Source of the DNA: Siphonodentalium dalli
Taxonomy: Eukaryota > Mollusca > Scaphopoda > Gadilida > Siphonodentaliidae
Length of the DNA: 64,000 bases
Assembly: GCA_032622095.1 (NCBI GenBank)
Contig: CP136062.1
Coordinates: 14,599,710-14,663,709 of the forward strand
Direction of reading: 5' to 3'
The position numbers and the translations under genes were made by a program. Each line of letters begins with the position of its first letter. The stretch's first letter is position 1. A model generated the notes under the pieces. The model was not told where the DNA came from and did no database searches. It saw only the letters and a list, made by a program, of their open reading frames with translations. This document shows positions 44,998 to 55,723 of the stretch, piece after piece.

Positions 44998-45214
44998 CAG
45001 TAATGCTCTAATTAATCGACATCTTAACCACAGCAGAATTATGGGTAACTTTTCAGGATTTTGTCGGAAATATGGCTTGTTGCCATTCATTGGAAAGCTC
45101 TCGCCGAGAGCTTTCCGATGAATGGCAGTAAGCCATATTTCTGACTAAATCCTGAAAAGTTACCCATAATTCTGCTGTGGTTAATTAAGAAGTCGATTAA
45201 TTAGAGTGTTACTG
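44998..45214. mobile_element. Palindromic MITE, copy 1 (217 bp, TA target)
   Basis: Almost the whole element is one inverted repeat: CAGTAATGCTCTAATTAATC ... GATTAATTAGAGTGTTACTG, centred on CTCTCGCCGAGAG. TA flanks both ends. A CAGT terminus with TA duplication suggests mobilisation by a Tc1/mariner-type transposase. Confidence 0.85.
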
Positions 45215-45662
45215 TACATATGGCCATCATCAAGGATTTCTTGCCCTTGAGGATGGATTCATGTAAATGTACAAAAATATAATTTTACAGCCATTTTCTC
45301 ATTCTGTCTTCTGTGATATTTATGTAATTGATAATGATATGCAACTGTATCATAGTAACGTAGTTTGTATTCATCTTATACATGTACCCGGTATGGTATA
45401 TGTTATGTTTACAAGTCATTGAATAAATTCTATCTATCTATGTTTACTGCGGGAGACCCCCTTATCGGGTATTATATCCAGGGCATGTCTGTGCAGAATG
45501 GAGATAGCGTGTGTTCAGAAAGGAGATGATAGTGAGATAGGAGAATCAGGTTTAGGATTTATGTTACAGAAAAGAGATAAAAACAGTTAAAAAAACAATA
45601 TTAAAAGAATGATCATTTGAGCCAGTTATTCGATATGCTGGTACACACCCTTTCTGAATATG
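45215..45662 (+). repeat. Retroposon 3' end and spacer
   Basis: ATTGAATAAATTCTATCTATCTATG (about 45418-45442) is a poly(A)-signal-like 3' end with a CTAT short-repeat tail, probably a LINE or SINE terminus. The rest shows nothing recognisable. Confidence 0.5.
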
Positions 45663-45738
45663 TCAGGCTAAGTAACGTCGTCCTCGGTTAGTCCTTGGAT
45701 GGATGACTGGCTTGAGATTTTGGGTGCTGCCAACTTTC
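45663..45738 (+). repeat. 5S rRNA-derived fragment
   Basis: GGCTAAGTAACGTCG ... CGGTTAGTCCTTGGATGGAT and GGGTGCTG follow the second half of animal 5S rRNA, including the internal promoter C-box region, with about 75-80% identity. The first half is absent, so this is a 5S pseudogene or the head of a 5S-derived SINE, not a working rRNA gene. Confidence 0.65.
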
Positions 45739-45785
45739 GGTGCGACTCCCGCACTTCTCTCTCCCTCGTTCTGTTACATAATGCC

Positions 45786-46540
45786 TAAATTAAAATATGC
45801 AGCCTGCGCATGGTCACCTTATACACAGCCACAAATATTGTTGAAATTGAAAAAGTACAGAACAGGGCTGTAAGATGGATAAAAATTCAAAACTCAAGAT
45901 ATGCAAGTGTTTTGGCTATGACTTTTGATCTAAATTTGAAATTACTGGAGGCTAGAAGAACTACAGTATTGCCCTAATTAATCGACTCCATAACCACAGC
46001 ATGATTATGGGTAACTTTTCTGGATTTAGTCGGAAATATGGCTTGTTGCCATTCATCGGAAAGCTCTTCCCGAGAGCTTTCTGATGAATGGCAACAAGCC
46101 ATATTTCCGACTAAATCCTAAAGAGTTACCCATAATTCTGCTGTGATTATGGAGTCGTTTAATTAAGGCATTACTGTATATCATGGCTGACGTGTCTCTT
46201 TCAAAAAACATCCAAAACCATGGGGCAATTCAAATTCCAACTTATCTTGAAAAGTCCGCAAGTAAAACTTGATACCACCATCAGGAAACATTCCGCCGCA
46301 TTCATACCGTGGGCCTGTGATTCATGCATGCCCAAATTACTTCAGATATTCCTTCTTCCCTGCCTCTGCAATTCTCTGAAATAATCTAAACTCTGACCTG
46401 GGCACACTCTCAGAATAACTTTCGTGATCACACAAAGCTTCGACCGGCTATGACCAAGAGATCTAGACCTCTTGAGCAGAGAAGTCGTCGGCCTTCTATA
46501 TTTACAACGCCACGACCGCTACACTTACCACAGCTTGAGC
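45786..46540 (+). pseudogene. LINE reverse transcriptase 3' portion, split by a MITE
   Basis: The frame reads KLKYAACAWSPYT, then VQNRAVRWIKIQNS and LLEARRT up to 45961, the usual region after the RT thumb. MITE copy 2 interrupts it. After the MITE, sequence around 46320-46400 (YSFFP-like TTCCTTCTTCCC, AATCTAAACTCTGACC) fits the end of the same ORF. Many frame errors. Confidence 0.6.
45964..46176. mobile_element. Palindromic MITE, copy 2
   Basis: CAGTATTGCCCTAATTAATC ... AATTAAGGCATTACTG with TA on both sides, centred near CTCTTCCCGAGAG. Inserted into a LINE fragment. Confidence 0.85.
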
Positions 46541-46905
46541 TATTTTGCGAATAACTTCATTTTTGTTTTTATATTTCTTTTCAGGAACCCATGAGTTTGA
46601 TTTGCACTTGATGCTATTTTAATTATATTCTCATTGAATGACATGTTTCTGGTTAGGTCAACCCCGAGATAGCGGGCTGTACTGGTAATATGTTGCAAGA
46701 TAATATGCCCATGCAAGATGTATTGGTAGTAAACTGGGTGTTTCTTAATTGGCATTTTCCCGCATTGAACAACATGTCCCATTTTCTTTCCCATTCCTCC
46801 AATTTAATTAGATCGGTTTGTAAAGTGTTGTGATATAATCGCGTTTTTTTAAAACAGATACTGGAAACTGAAAACAATTTGTCTCTATTCGATAGAAACA
46901 CATCA
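46540..46905 (-). pseudogene. LINE reverse transcriptase fragment, minus strand
   Basis: Two overlapping minus-strand frames (46901-46653 and 46794-46540) give LQTDLIKLEEWERKWDMLFN, then RYLGVDLTRNMSFNENI and HGFLKRNIKTK. This is the region just after the catalytic Asp pair in CR1/Jockey-like reverse transcriptases. One frameshift at about 46750. It is in opposite orientation to the preceding fragment, so it is a separate insertion. Confidence 0.75.
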
Positions 46906-47983
46906 TTGGCAACAAGTTAACGTCGGGAATAATTTACAAATTTGGGTTTATATCGGTAAGTAGTAAGACCATTATCTCGTCTATTGCAAAACTAAAACCG
47001 TTCCATACTACCGGTATATAGGATATTATCCTTTTCTAACTCGGTATGTTGAGTAAATATATATGTTATTCCCGATGACACTCAAGTCGCTTGATAAATG
47101 GAAATGTGGTTTACTGACAAGACAAATTTGATAATGAGGGTCAGCCTTTCAGCGAAGTTCAAACACACGTAGTACATAATCTTTGGAATTCGGTCAAGCA
47201 TGGGCACCATGTATTTTTTGGCGGGTTTGAAGCTCTAATTCAATTAATTTGTTTTAACCCGGAATCGTAGTGAATGATTTCTTCTCGATGACAAGAGGGT
47301 AGCATATTGGCCTATTTTTAAGCGCTCTGGGCCCTCTGGGATAAAGCGCTAAATAAAGACTATTTATTATTATTATTATTGTTTAATAACTATCATGATT
47401 GACGGTGCATACGTGGATCATTGTGTTGAAGGAAGAGGCGTGGCATAACTGACAATCGATCTATCACCTGATCAGTCATTGATTCATTTTGGTGCATTCT
47501 TGTAATTAATATTACGCAGGGAAGTTGAATGGTTTGTGTAATATTGTGAGCGAAAGGGGGGCATATTATGGGTTCCCTTCCCTGCATGTATTTTCGTCAG
47601 TCGTTCTGAACGTTGCTTAATATGATTGAATATTGAAAAAAACAGGACACAGGAATTAATATTGAACGATGATTCTGTACGGCATGAACTGTGTTCTCAA
47701 TTCTCAATCAACACACAAAATGTGGACCGTACTTACTTGATTCAAGCCCAATGCTCCCTTAGCCTCCTTCCAGATTCCCTGTTTTCTATTCTGTGTGTTT
47801 TGATTGCACACGTGGATGTTACGCTGGGATTTTAAAACTTAATTAACTCGAGTTCAATTACAAGTATTTCTTTGTACACGTTTATGATGGGCTGGCACCC
47901 ACTGATTGACGACGATATTACGATTATTTTAGACGATATTACTGACGGGTATTGTCCATTAATCGGGAAACCGTCCAGCACTA
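46906..47983. other. No gene recognised; one retroposon tail
   Basis: GGATAAAGCGCTAAATAAAG followed by a TTATTATTATTATTATT tract (about 47339-47383) looks like the 3' end of a retroposon. Otherwise AT-rich sequence without domains. Confidence 0.4.
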
Positions 47984-49463
47984 CTTCAGTTCAACGCGTA
48001 CACCTAACACACAATATCGCGCTGCGAATTTAATTAACATACAAAAATACCTTGCGCTGATCATCTACTCACAAAAGTCTTGATATATTTAAAGGAATAT
48101 TTGCTTAATATGTTAATCATTAAAATTTGGAAGAGAAAATAGTTTTTAGTTGACTTTTCATTCCGTAAATCTTGCCATGTCAGCTTTGCCATGCCATCTT
48201 TGATCTTATCCCAAGATTAAATGAAACAAACATTTTGATTGGCTCCTCAAAACAGTCTCTCACTATTTGTTTATATTTAAGTAGGATATCAATTGAATTG
48301 CGCTTGAGCACAATTGATTACGTTTAAGCGCAAATAATTACACTTAAGCGCAATCAATTACACTTAAGCGCAATTTCGTGGTGATACATGTATGTAACAA
48401 AACACCCCTGGTAATAAATAGGTTTATCCATAACTTAACCTTAACTCCTATTGACATATCACCTCTTTGTTTTCATTGGTTTGGATGGGTAGGGTCAGGT
48501 AGCCTGATTTTTTTATCAAAATGGCTGACTTGCAATAGTATTACCTTCTGTTTTGGTTGGAGTGACCCATGATAGCATTATATTATCTTCTGTATATATT
48601 AGTTGGGACTACTCGCGATAACATTTTTGGGACAGGGATGTTGATAATATGAAAATAGGGTTTATTCCCTGATTTAAGTCAATAAGTAAACCATATGAGG
48701 TTACTTATAAGCAAGCCCTCATGACACCATGCAGTGACACCACATGCATGCTATATGGTATATGACCGAATGGCCCAAATCTGTGCAAATAAACGGTAGC
48801 GGTATCGAGACGGTCATGGCGTGGAGTTACGGTATTGGGCGATAATGATACCGTGGTCTTTTAGCGGGCACCGCATTAATTTTGTTGAATACCGCGGTGA
48901 TTTTCATGGAACTCTTTTAGGGGAGGTATTTACTCACACATACTTGTTCGCGTTAACAAGCGGTATCAGTACCGCGGTATTGGAGGATACCGCGGTATAG
49001 TACCGCCATATTAACGGGGTGACACCACGTTATTGGTGGTCAATTATTTTAAGTATAGCGGTAGGTGATCGATACACCAGGTCATATATTGCCAATAATT
49101 AGATAGTAGTTACAATGACGCTTAAGCGCAATTCATTACATTTTTAAAAGTGTAAATTTAATGCCCTATATATTTGCGCTTATTTTTTTTTAAGCACAAT
49201 ATGTAGTATTTGCGATTAAGCGCAATTGTTTTTGCTTCAGCTAAATTCATTATTAAATTGGAATTTGACCAGCCATAGTACCGAAGGTGTTTCTAGTAAG
49301 TGTGAAGCTTCAGTAGCGGTCTATGGCAAGCCAAATTCACATTCGCTTAGGCATAATTGCATGGTTATTAAATGTGAATTTGGCTCCCAATATAGCGGTC
49401 TAATTAATGACATTATTCATTAAAATTGCATTGCGATATTTCGCGTTAGGTGTTGAACTGAAG
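47984..49463. mobile_element. Terminal-inverted-repeat element with TTAAGCGCAA repeats
   Basis: Left end CTTCAGTTCAACGCGTACAC...TATCGCGCTGCGAATTT is inverted at the right end (rc of 49421-49463: CTTCAGTTCAACACCTAACG...TATCGCAATGC). The inside has a run of short repeats of the type CACTTAAGCGCAATCAATTA (48300-48375) mirrored near 49122-49225, and a cluster of ACCGCGGTAT words (48840-49015). No target duplication was found and no transposase is seen. Confidence 0.6.
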
Positions 49464-49765
49464 GAACACACTGAAATCACATTTAAAATTTAGCTTCATT
49501 TAGCTACGTGAGCTAAAATGAGCTATTTAGCTCATTCGCCACCAGGGTGACCGACTTGATTTAGTCCTTGTGGAGGTTATTAATATACATTAGAAACAAC
49601 AGGGGCCCCAGGACGGGAACGGGACTACCCGCCCCCGAGACAACCCGCCCCTATGCTATTTTGGGGGCGGGTTGTCCCGATAAATGAGGGCGGGTTGTCC
49701 CGAATTTGTTTATAGTGATTATGTTCTTTTATGTTCTTTGATGATATATTATTAAAGATTTATTA

Positions 49766-49925
49766 AAGACGGCAAAAGGAAGCAGTTCCCTCTAGTCTTC
49801 GCATTGATGTCTCGTCGAACGAAACAGGATTACGTTGCCGCGCTGAACGCAGTGAAGTCCAAACTCGACATGCCTGAAGTGACTCACTTCATGCTAGATC
49901 TCGACACAGAATTTCGTACATTAAA
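49766..49925 (+). pseudogene. MULE-type transposase relic
   Basis: The frame reads KDGKRKQFPLVFALMSRRTK, QDYVAALNAVKSKL and VTHFMLDLDTEFR. This matches the part of the MULE transposase domain where LVFALMSRR precedes the second catalytic acid in a DFE-like motif (here LDLDTE). Only about 53 codons remain before homology is lost; the first Asp and last Glu regions are absent. It lies in an element with inverted ends, which fits a deleted MULE. Confidence 0.65.
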
Positions 49926-50097
49926 CTTTGTAATAAATAAACATATTATCGATGATTAATTTTTGTGTTCATAAGTTATATTATATTACATGTGTATTTA
50001 TTGTTGTCCATGTTGTTAAATCAAATAAAAATCTATAAAAAACAACCCAGTTTCGTTAAACAAACATCTCATAATCCCCTCACACCTCCTAATTAGC

Positions 50098-51331
50098 GGA
50101 ACGTCGAAATACCAAGCAGTACTAAGCAGAACAAAGCAGAACCAAGCTGAAGAAAACTAAGGCGGAAAATGACACTTAAAGCATGTTTTGTGGTGTATAA
50201 TGGAGAAATAAACCATAATAATGCAACATGACGTGGTTTTATTTGACTTTTGATGACACAGCGAGCATAAAACTAGAAAACAGTGCGGCGATCGCGAAAA
50301 ACTTCAGCTTGGTATTTCGTCATTTACAGGTACTGCTTGGTTTATCAGCGATAGGTGATAATTAATTTTCGGGAACATATGGCATGGTGAACGTGTACAT
50401 TTTATACGAGATGGTGATCGGTGAAAACAAAAGAGCTAGGCGGTGGTCATGAATTATAGAGAAGAGTGCAGTAACACAGATCTATGTTTTGCATATATAT
50501 AATTTAACAATGTTTACTTACGATTGCAATAAACTATTTAAAAATTATTTGTGTTGTGGTTAGTATTGTACTCTCCGAACCATTTACGCATGAGTACATG
50601 CTGTATTTTAACTCAACAACCGATTTACTACTTCTAAGAAGTCCGGGGCGTGCTGAGATGTTCGCACTTGTCCAGTATGATCGATCCATCTAAACTACCA
50701 TACTGTACGAATGGACTTGTAATAATAACGGGGAAGGGGGGGCGCTAATATTTGAGTGAGAATGCAGACGAAAATGGCCAACAAAACACGTTTTTTCTCG
50801 CGAATAAAGCCTGCCAAATTCCATCTGGCATATATTAATTATCACCTATCAGCGGATAAACTAATCCATGAGACAGAAGTTTGTGTTCGCGTTATACAAA
50901 ACATCTAACAAAAACTCAGTATTGAACCAAACTCCACCAAACTTCGTATAGTAATAGTTTGAACGTGAATACATATACCAGATAAAGGATGAGGGGAGTT
51001 TAAACAAGTCGATACTACTGGACGTGATAGAAATTATTAGTCTTTTCGCGAACCAAACAATTCAATTATCACCTATCGCTGATAAACCAAGCAGTACCTG
51101 TAAACGACGAAATACCAAGCTGAAGTTTTTCGCGCTCGCCCCACTGTTTTCTAGTTTTACGCTCGCTGTGTCATCAAAAGTCAAATAAAACCATGTCATG
51201 TTGCATTATTATGGTTTATTTCTTCATTATACACCACAAAACATGCTTTAAGTGTCATTTTCCGCCTTGGTTTTATTCTGCTTGGTTCTGCTTGGTACTG
51301 CTTGGTACTGCTTGGTATTTCGACGCACCCC
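50098..51331. mobile_element. hAT-like element with ~270-bp inverted arms, nested
   Basis: Arms of about 270 bp (50100-50370 and 51058-51329) are inverted copies: CGTCGAAATACCAAGCAGTA ... GCGATAGGTGATAATT. The flanks carry identical TAATTAGC (50090-50097 and 51332-51339), an 8-bp duplication as in hAT elements. The right arm has an extra TACTGCTTGG copy. The ~690 bp between the arms has no ORF of note. It lies inside the GGGGGCGGGTTGTC element. Confidence 0.82.
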
Positions 51332-51442
51332 TAATTAGCCACTGATTACCGCTAATTGATTTTTGGGGGCGGGTTGTCCGGGGGCGGGTTGTCTCAGAGT
51401 GAAAGGGGGCGGGTTGTCTCGGGGGCGGGTAGTCACGGACCC

Positions 51443-51943
51443 AGCACAGTCTTAGCGAGCCTAGCTGGGACACCCTGAGGTGACAGGGACTAGTGACTCA
51501 CTGAGCAAGATATTTCCCTTATCTATAATCTGATACAGAAAAACAACAGTATTTGATAAAATAGTAAGAAAGTCGACAAATTCTTGAATGTTCATTGTTT
51601 GTCTTTATGAAATTATGTCGATTACTAATAACGATACGGTTATCTCATAGTCTACTTACTGATCTCAGGCACTCGTCTAACAAATTGCGATCTTATGAAA
51701 GAATTATCTTTCCGACGTTCCCAGAACGACAACTTCCTAGTTTCGATTGGAAATTCCAATTCTAAATTTACTCTTATCCGTCCATTTCTTTCGTCCATTA
51801 AGATCACTCACACAAGAACACGTGACAAAATTCACCAATTAAATAAAGCTTCTAAATATACCAGAAAAGGAATATACAGTTTCGGTTTCGAGACGGAAAT
51901 TGGGTGTTTGACGTATCGTACTTCGGTTATTTCGTACTAAATG
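51443..51943. other. No gene recognised
   Basis: An 81-codon ORF (51695-51940) has no domain, and its frame runs straight into a SINE head. Nothing else noted. Confidence 0.4.
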
Positions 51944-52140
51944 TGAGTGTGACGACCGAGTGGTTAGCGTGTTCGACTACTCGCCATAGGTTTCGCTTGG
52001 ACCCCGGATCGATTAACCTGGTTTGATCACGACGTCCCATCGGGTGGGGACGTTAACAACTGTCCCGTGTACAACCATGTGTGCACGTTAAAGAAACCCT
52101 ACTGTGGGCAACGATCCACAGGTTTAGTCCAGGATATATT
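51944..52140 (+). mobile_element. tRNA-derived SINE with conserved body
   Basis: A-box region GACCGAGTGGTTAGCG (51954-51969) and a B box in GGATCGATTAACC (about 52006-52018) form a tRNA-like head. The body then includes GGGTGGGGACGTTAACAACT and GTGCACGTTAAAGAAACCC. The same body occurs without a head at 38500-38580. Confidence 0.7.
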
Positions 52141-52925
52141 GGTCGATCCTCTGCACCCCACCCCCCCCCCCCCAGGACTCAACTTCACCCCACTAATTTT
52201 CTTTCTTAATGTCTCCACTAATTTTTGTCACTTGTTAACAAGAAAAAAAAGTGGCCGCAGAGACTCCAGACAAGATGGCGTCCATCATGGCGGCCATTTT
52301 TTGTATATGCACCAGGTCTCTTTGATCGCCATTATAGTAAAGATGATAGCACATGCGGTCTTGTTTTCCGCTCGATTCGTTATACTAATATACAACCCTT
52401 ACAAATTAGCCAAAAATCCGACACCAGAATCCAATATGGCGGCCAAGATGGCCGCCGAAATGTAAAAATATGCTAATTTTCTGACATGTTACCACCTTTA
52501 GTTTGTCTCTGTGGGAAAATGTTGGCATCTTTGCGTCATGTTATACATTTATCGTATAGAGGAGTCATTGGCGAACACATGGGGAACATAATATACATTC
52601 ATTGCGGGATATTTTTGTCCGATATAACGTTTTCACAAATGCCGGTATAATAGGTCAAAGCCGAATCTACGTTAATAACGCGATGTAATGTTTCGAATCA
52701 ATGACTGTTATTGCTATTATAACAACACCCATGCATATATATGTGCAGGAGATACTCGAGCTAGGATTCCTCTTATAACTGAGTTGAGGAATATTTACCC
52801 AAATCCAAGATGGCGGCCAAAATGGCCACCAGAAATAGAAAAATCGCCGAAAATCGCTGATTTTAACATCAGTGAGCATTATTGTCATGCCAACTCTACA
52901 TTATATGGTTAATCAATTCACATAC
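52141..52925. other. Spacer rich in AAGATGGCGGCC phrases
   Basis: C run (about 52163-52174) and scattered CCAAGATGGCGGCCAAAATG-type phrases (52270-52295, 52433-52456, 52803-52830), similar in wording to pearl units but not in array. No gene supported. Confidence 0.4.
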
Positions 52926-53350
52926 TCATCTAATGCACTGACGTACCCGGACAACTTCTGTATATGGTTTCGAATGTTGAAAGCCCGACATTTGACGGAT
53001 GCATTTCTGACCATAATGCATAATATATAGGGTATACCCAAACTCCTTGAACATGATCATAAGAACAATCTTGTTGGCGTCCAGCAATCGTCTCACTGTC
53101 TCACAGATCCAAGCAGATGATAATAATACACACGGTGCTAGTTTGTGGGTATGTGTCATGATAGTGGAAATGAAATTGGACCATGACTGCACCGCCCCTT
53201 ATTTTGTTATGTTTTAGATTCAGACAGGATCTCATGTGTGACCCATGTGTGGCTTTGCTTTCCTTCTATGCTAAGATTGTATGTTCCCATCCGTTTCGAA
53301 GCCGTTCTTAAACAACTGGACCAGGCGTGTGTCATTGGCTACTGCTGTAT
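52926..53350 (-). pseudogene. Exon-like fragment, inverted paralogue of 53880-54170
   Basis: Minus-strand reading gives SWSNFISTIMTHTHKLAP then LLSSAWICETVRRLL, with FETDGNIQS upstream after a broken stretch. It matches the plus-strand frame at 53916-54179. Product unknown; broken by stops. Confidence 0.4.
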
Positions 53351-53879
53351 AAGCCCCACCAAGACTGGGTGTAGTCTTAAAGGCGATACCTTTGATAGTT
53401 GGTTGATATGTCATACTCACGCTGGGTGGTATGGTTCAAGAAAGTACAAATGCCATCAACAAAAGGGTGAAATGTTCAACGCGAACAACATCCAGAGGAA
53501 TGTTACGTTGACGAGCTCTTGCATTCAGTTCAACAAACGTTGTTACACCAAGTGATTTCTTGGTAACATCACCATTGCGACCATTTTCCTGCATGAGACA
53601 TTAACTACTATATTCTAAACTTATATATATAAAGCAATATGATAATAAAGGTCGCGTTCCCCAACGTCCACAGCCATTAATGCCATCGAGACTGTAAATT
53701 GTTCTTTAAATACATAGTGAAATAAATGCACCACAGTTCCTGACATTTTCTTGAATACCGCCCACATACTAACCCTGAGAGATGATAACAAAAAACGCAT
53801 ACATTCATGCTACAAAGACATTATCCTTTAGTCCATCCGACTGTTTTGAGGGAAGCTAGCATAGTATTATCCAGACAAA

Positions 53880-54179
53880 AATGTACGTAGTTGAATCAGA
53901 AAGGCTTCGAAACGGATGTGGAAATACAATCTTACCACACCAAATAAAACCGACACGCATGACATTCTATATCTTAAACATGCACCAGGTGTAGGGGTGG
54001 TGTATACCGTGGCCCATTTCATTCCCACTATCATGGCACATGTCCACAAACTAGCACCGCGAGCATTGTTCTTCTCTGCTGGGAAATATTTGACGAGACA
54101 ATTGCGGGGCGTCACACAGTTTGCTTCGGATCATGGTCAAGAAGTGTGGGTAGTCTGTACACTATGGTCTTCTCCTTAG
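53880..54179 (+). pseudogene. Exon-like fragment, inverted paralogue of 52926-53350
   Basis: KASKRMWKYNLTTPNKTDTH leads to VAHFIPTIMAHVHKLAPRAL, FFSAGKYLTRQL and FASDHGQEVWVVCT. The DNA on both sides is also related (GGCTTCGAAACGGATG, CCATTTCATTCCCACTATCATGG). No family recognised. Confidence 0.4.
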
Positions 54180-54497
54180 CAGATAGACATCTGTCCAAGG
54201 GAATGAGACAACTAGCAACATTCGAAACACTGTCGAAGTTGTCCACATATGCCAATGCGTTCGCTGAGTTTGTGAGTTGACGATCCATCTATTGAGAAGT
54301 GACTAGCTAACTGGTTCGCCATGTGTACATGTCGTTATCCCCATGGGTATGAGACACATACATAGAGATGACCTTCTGTAAGTTTGTATACTCATCGGTC
54401 GTATGCCTTCCTAGTTAAAGATGACGCACAAATATCATATTTAGCAAATATTTAAAATCGTAAGCTAGACACCGGAAAATGAATTGTTTGAAACGTT

Positions 54498-54632
54498 ATG
54501 ATTAGAGGGACCCTACTCCCAGGAAGTGGTGAATACTTTGTCGGTGTGAGCGACCTAGATTTAGCAGACAAAGAAATGGAAGCTGGTCTAGATAATTATG
54601 GACGTGACGTGGCAAATCAGAATCTGTTATCA
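54498..54632 (+). CDS. Possible exon, unknown product
   Basis: ATG at 54498 opens MIRGTLLPGSGEYFVGVSDL then DLADKEMEAGLDNYGRDVAN, ending at TTATCAG|GTAATT, an acceptable donor. Composition looks protein-like (GSGEYFVGVSDLD), but the segment is only 45 codons and neither neighbouring exons nor a family is recognised. Confidence 0.25.
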
Positions 54633-55159
54633 GGTAATTGATATAACTATTCGGCGCGCCTACGCTTACGGCCATTATCAGCGCTAAGTGGAGAATGGAT
54701 TTCGAAATGCCACATCGCGATATTAATTGTGGTTTTTCATCTTTCCAGAAGGATACGAGCTATGTTATGCGAATTGATACCTTTAGCTGCAGCCACATAT
54801 TCTTCACATAATCACATATTACTGTGCCATACTCTATAGAGGGAATCTCATTCCTCCTATAGCCAATGACATATATAATTGGTATGTGGCAGCATGTCTT
54901 GTGGCCATAGTGTAGTCTATTATTGATATTATTTCATGCATGTGCGTATGCAGGTATGTGTCATTCTCCACTCGTGCCATACCTCATGGGGGAAATTTAT
55001 GTTCTGCCATGGGGTATGGCATATAATTGGCGCATGGCTGTATGCCACATATTAACAAGTTTATGTGTATTCCGAATGGATCGTTCAAGAATAGATATGG
55101 TCATATATACAGCAATTGTTTGGTTCTCTCTTCGGCAATTCATTAGCAATTGATTTTAT
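54633..55159. other. No gene recognised
   Basis: Contains three relatives of the phrase ATATAATTGG(T/C)ATGGC near 54880 and 55020, perhaps an old repeat. A 76-codon ORF (54923-55153) is not supported. Confidence 0.35.
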
Positions 55160-55723
55160 TTTCAACTTAAAAGATGGATGTAACTCTATTTGGAGAGTCG
55201 TGCAATAGGTGATGTTTACCCCAGATAACTAATAATTGTTTAAACTGACTTGAAGGGCCAATGGGCTTACTAACAAATTACGCATTCTTCACCCGAGCAA
55301 TGCCGGGTACGTACCCCAGCTAGTTAAATATATACCCAAAATGGCTGCAATTTGGTCAGTGAAAATTGAAACATGGGTATATTAACCCCTAGAGTGTCAT
55401 GATATACATGCTGTTGATCTCAGATGACTTGAAGGGGCAAATAAGAGCAATAAAGAGTGTTCCTTATCAGCTTAGAATGTGTAGGAAATTTGGGTCACCT
55501 GACTAGGGGATTGTCATGGAATATATAGGCACCTTTGACCTCAGATGACTTAAAGGGTGACTAATAACTTATATGACCAATAAAGGGCATTTATTATTAG
55601 CCCAGACGATATGTAGGGAAATTGCTACACCAAAGTAAAATAATGAAGAAATGTCATGGAATAAGTGCTGTTGTCCTCAAATGACTAAGAGACACTAATA
55701 ATTATTAATAAAGAGTGTTTATT
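55160..55723 (+). repeat. Imperfect tandem repeats (~130 bp), interrupted by the family E element
   Basis: The phrases ATGACTTGAAGGG, TGTCATGGAATATATAGG and AATAAAGAGTGTT recur every 110-150 bp. The same family continues after the insertion (CAACTTAAAAGATTGATGTA at 56683), matching CAACTTAAAAGATGGATGTA at 55165. Confidence 0.65.

Larger units (their letters stand above)
49621..51442. mobile_element. MULE-derived element with GGGGGCGGGTTGTC inverted ends
   Basis: Left end GACTACCCGCCCCCGAGACA plus ACCCGCCCC is the inverse of the right end (GGGGCGGGTTGTCTCGGGGG then CGGGTAGTC, about 51403-51434). Extra copies of GGGGGCGGGTTGTC sit just inside both ends. It holds a relic of a MULE transposase (49766-49925) and is interrupted by the element at 50098-51331. 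Confidence 0.65.

Noticed and set aside
51954-52018. Possible tRNA gene (A and B box)
   Set aside because: The sequence does not form acceptor and anticodon stems, and a SINE body shared with 38500-38580 follows.
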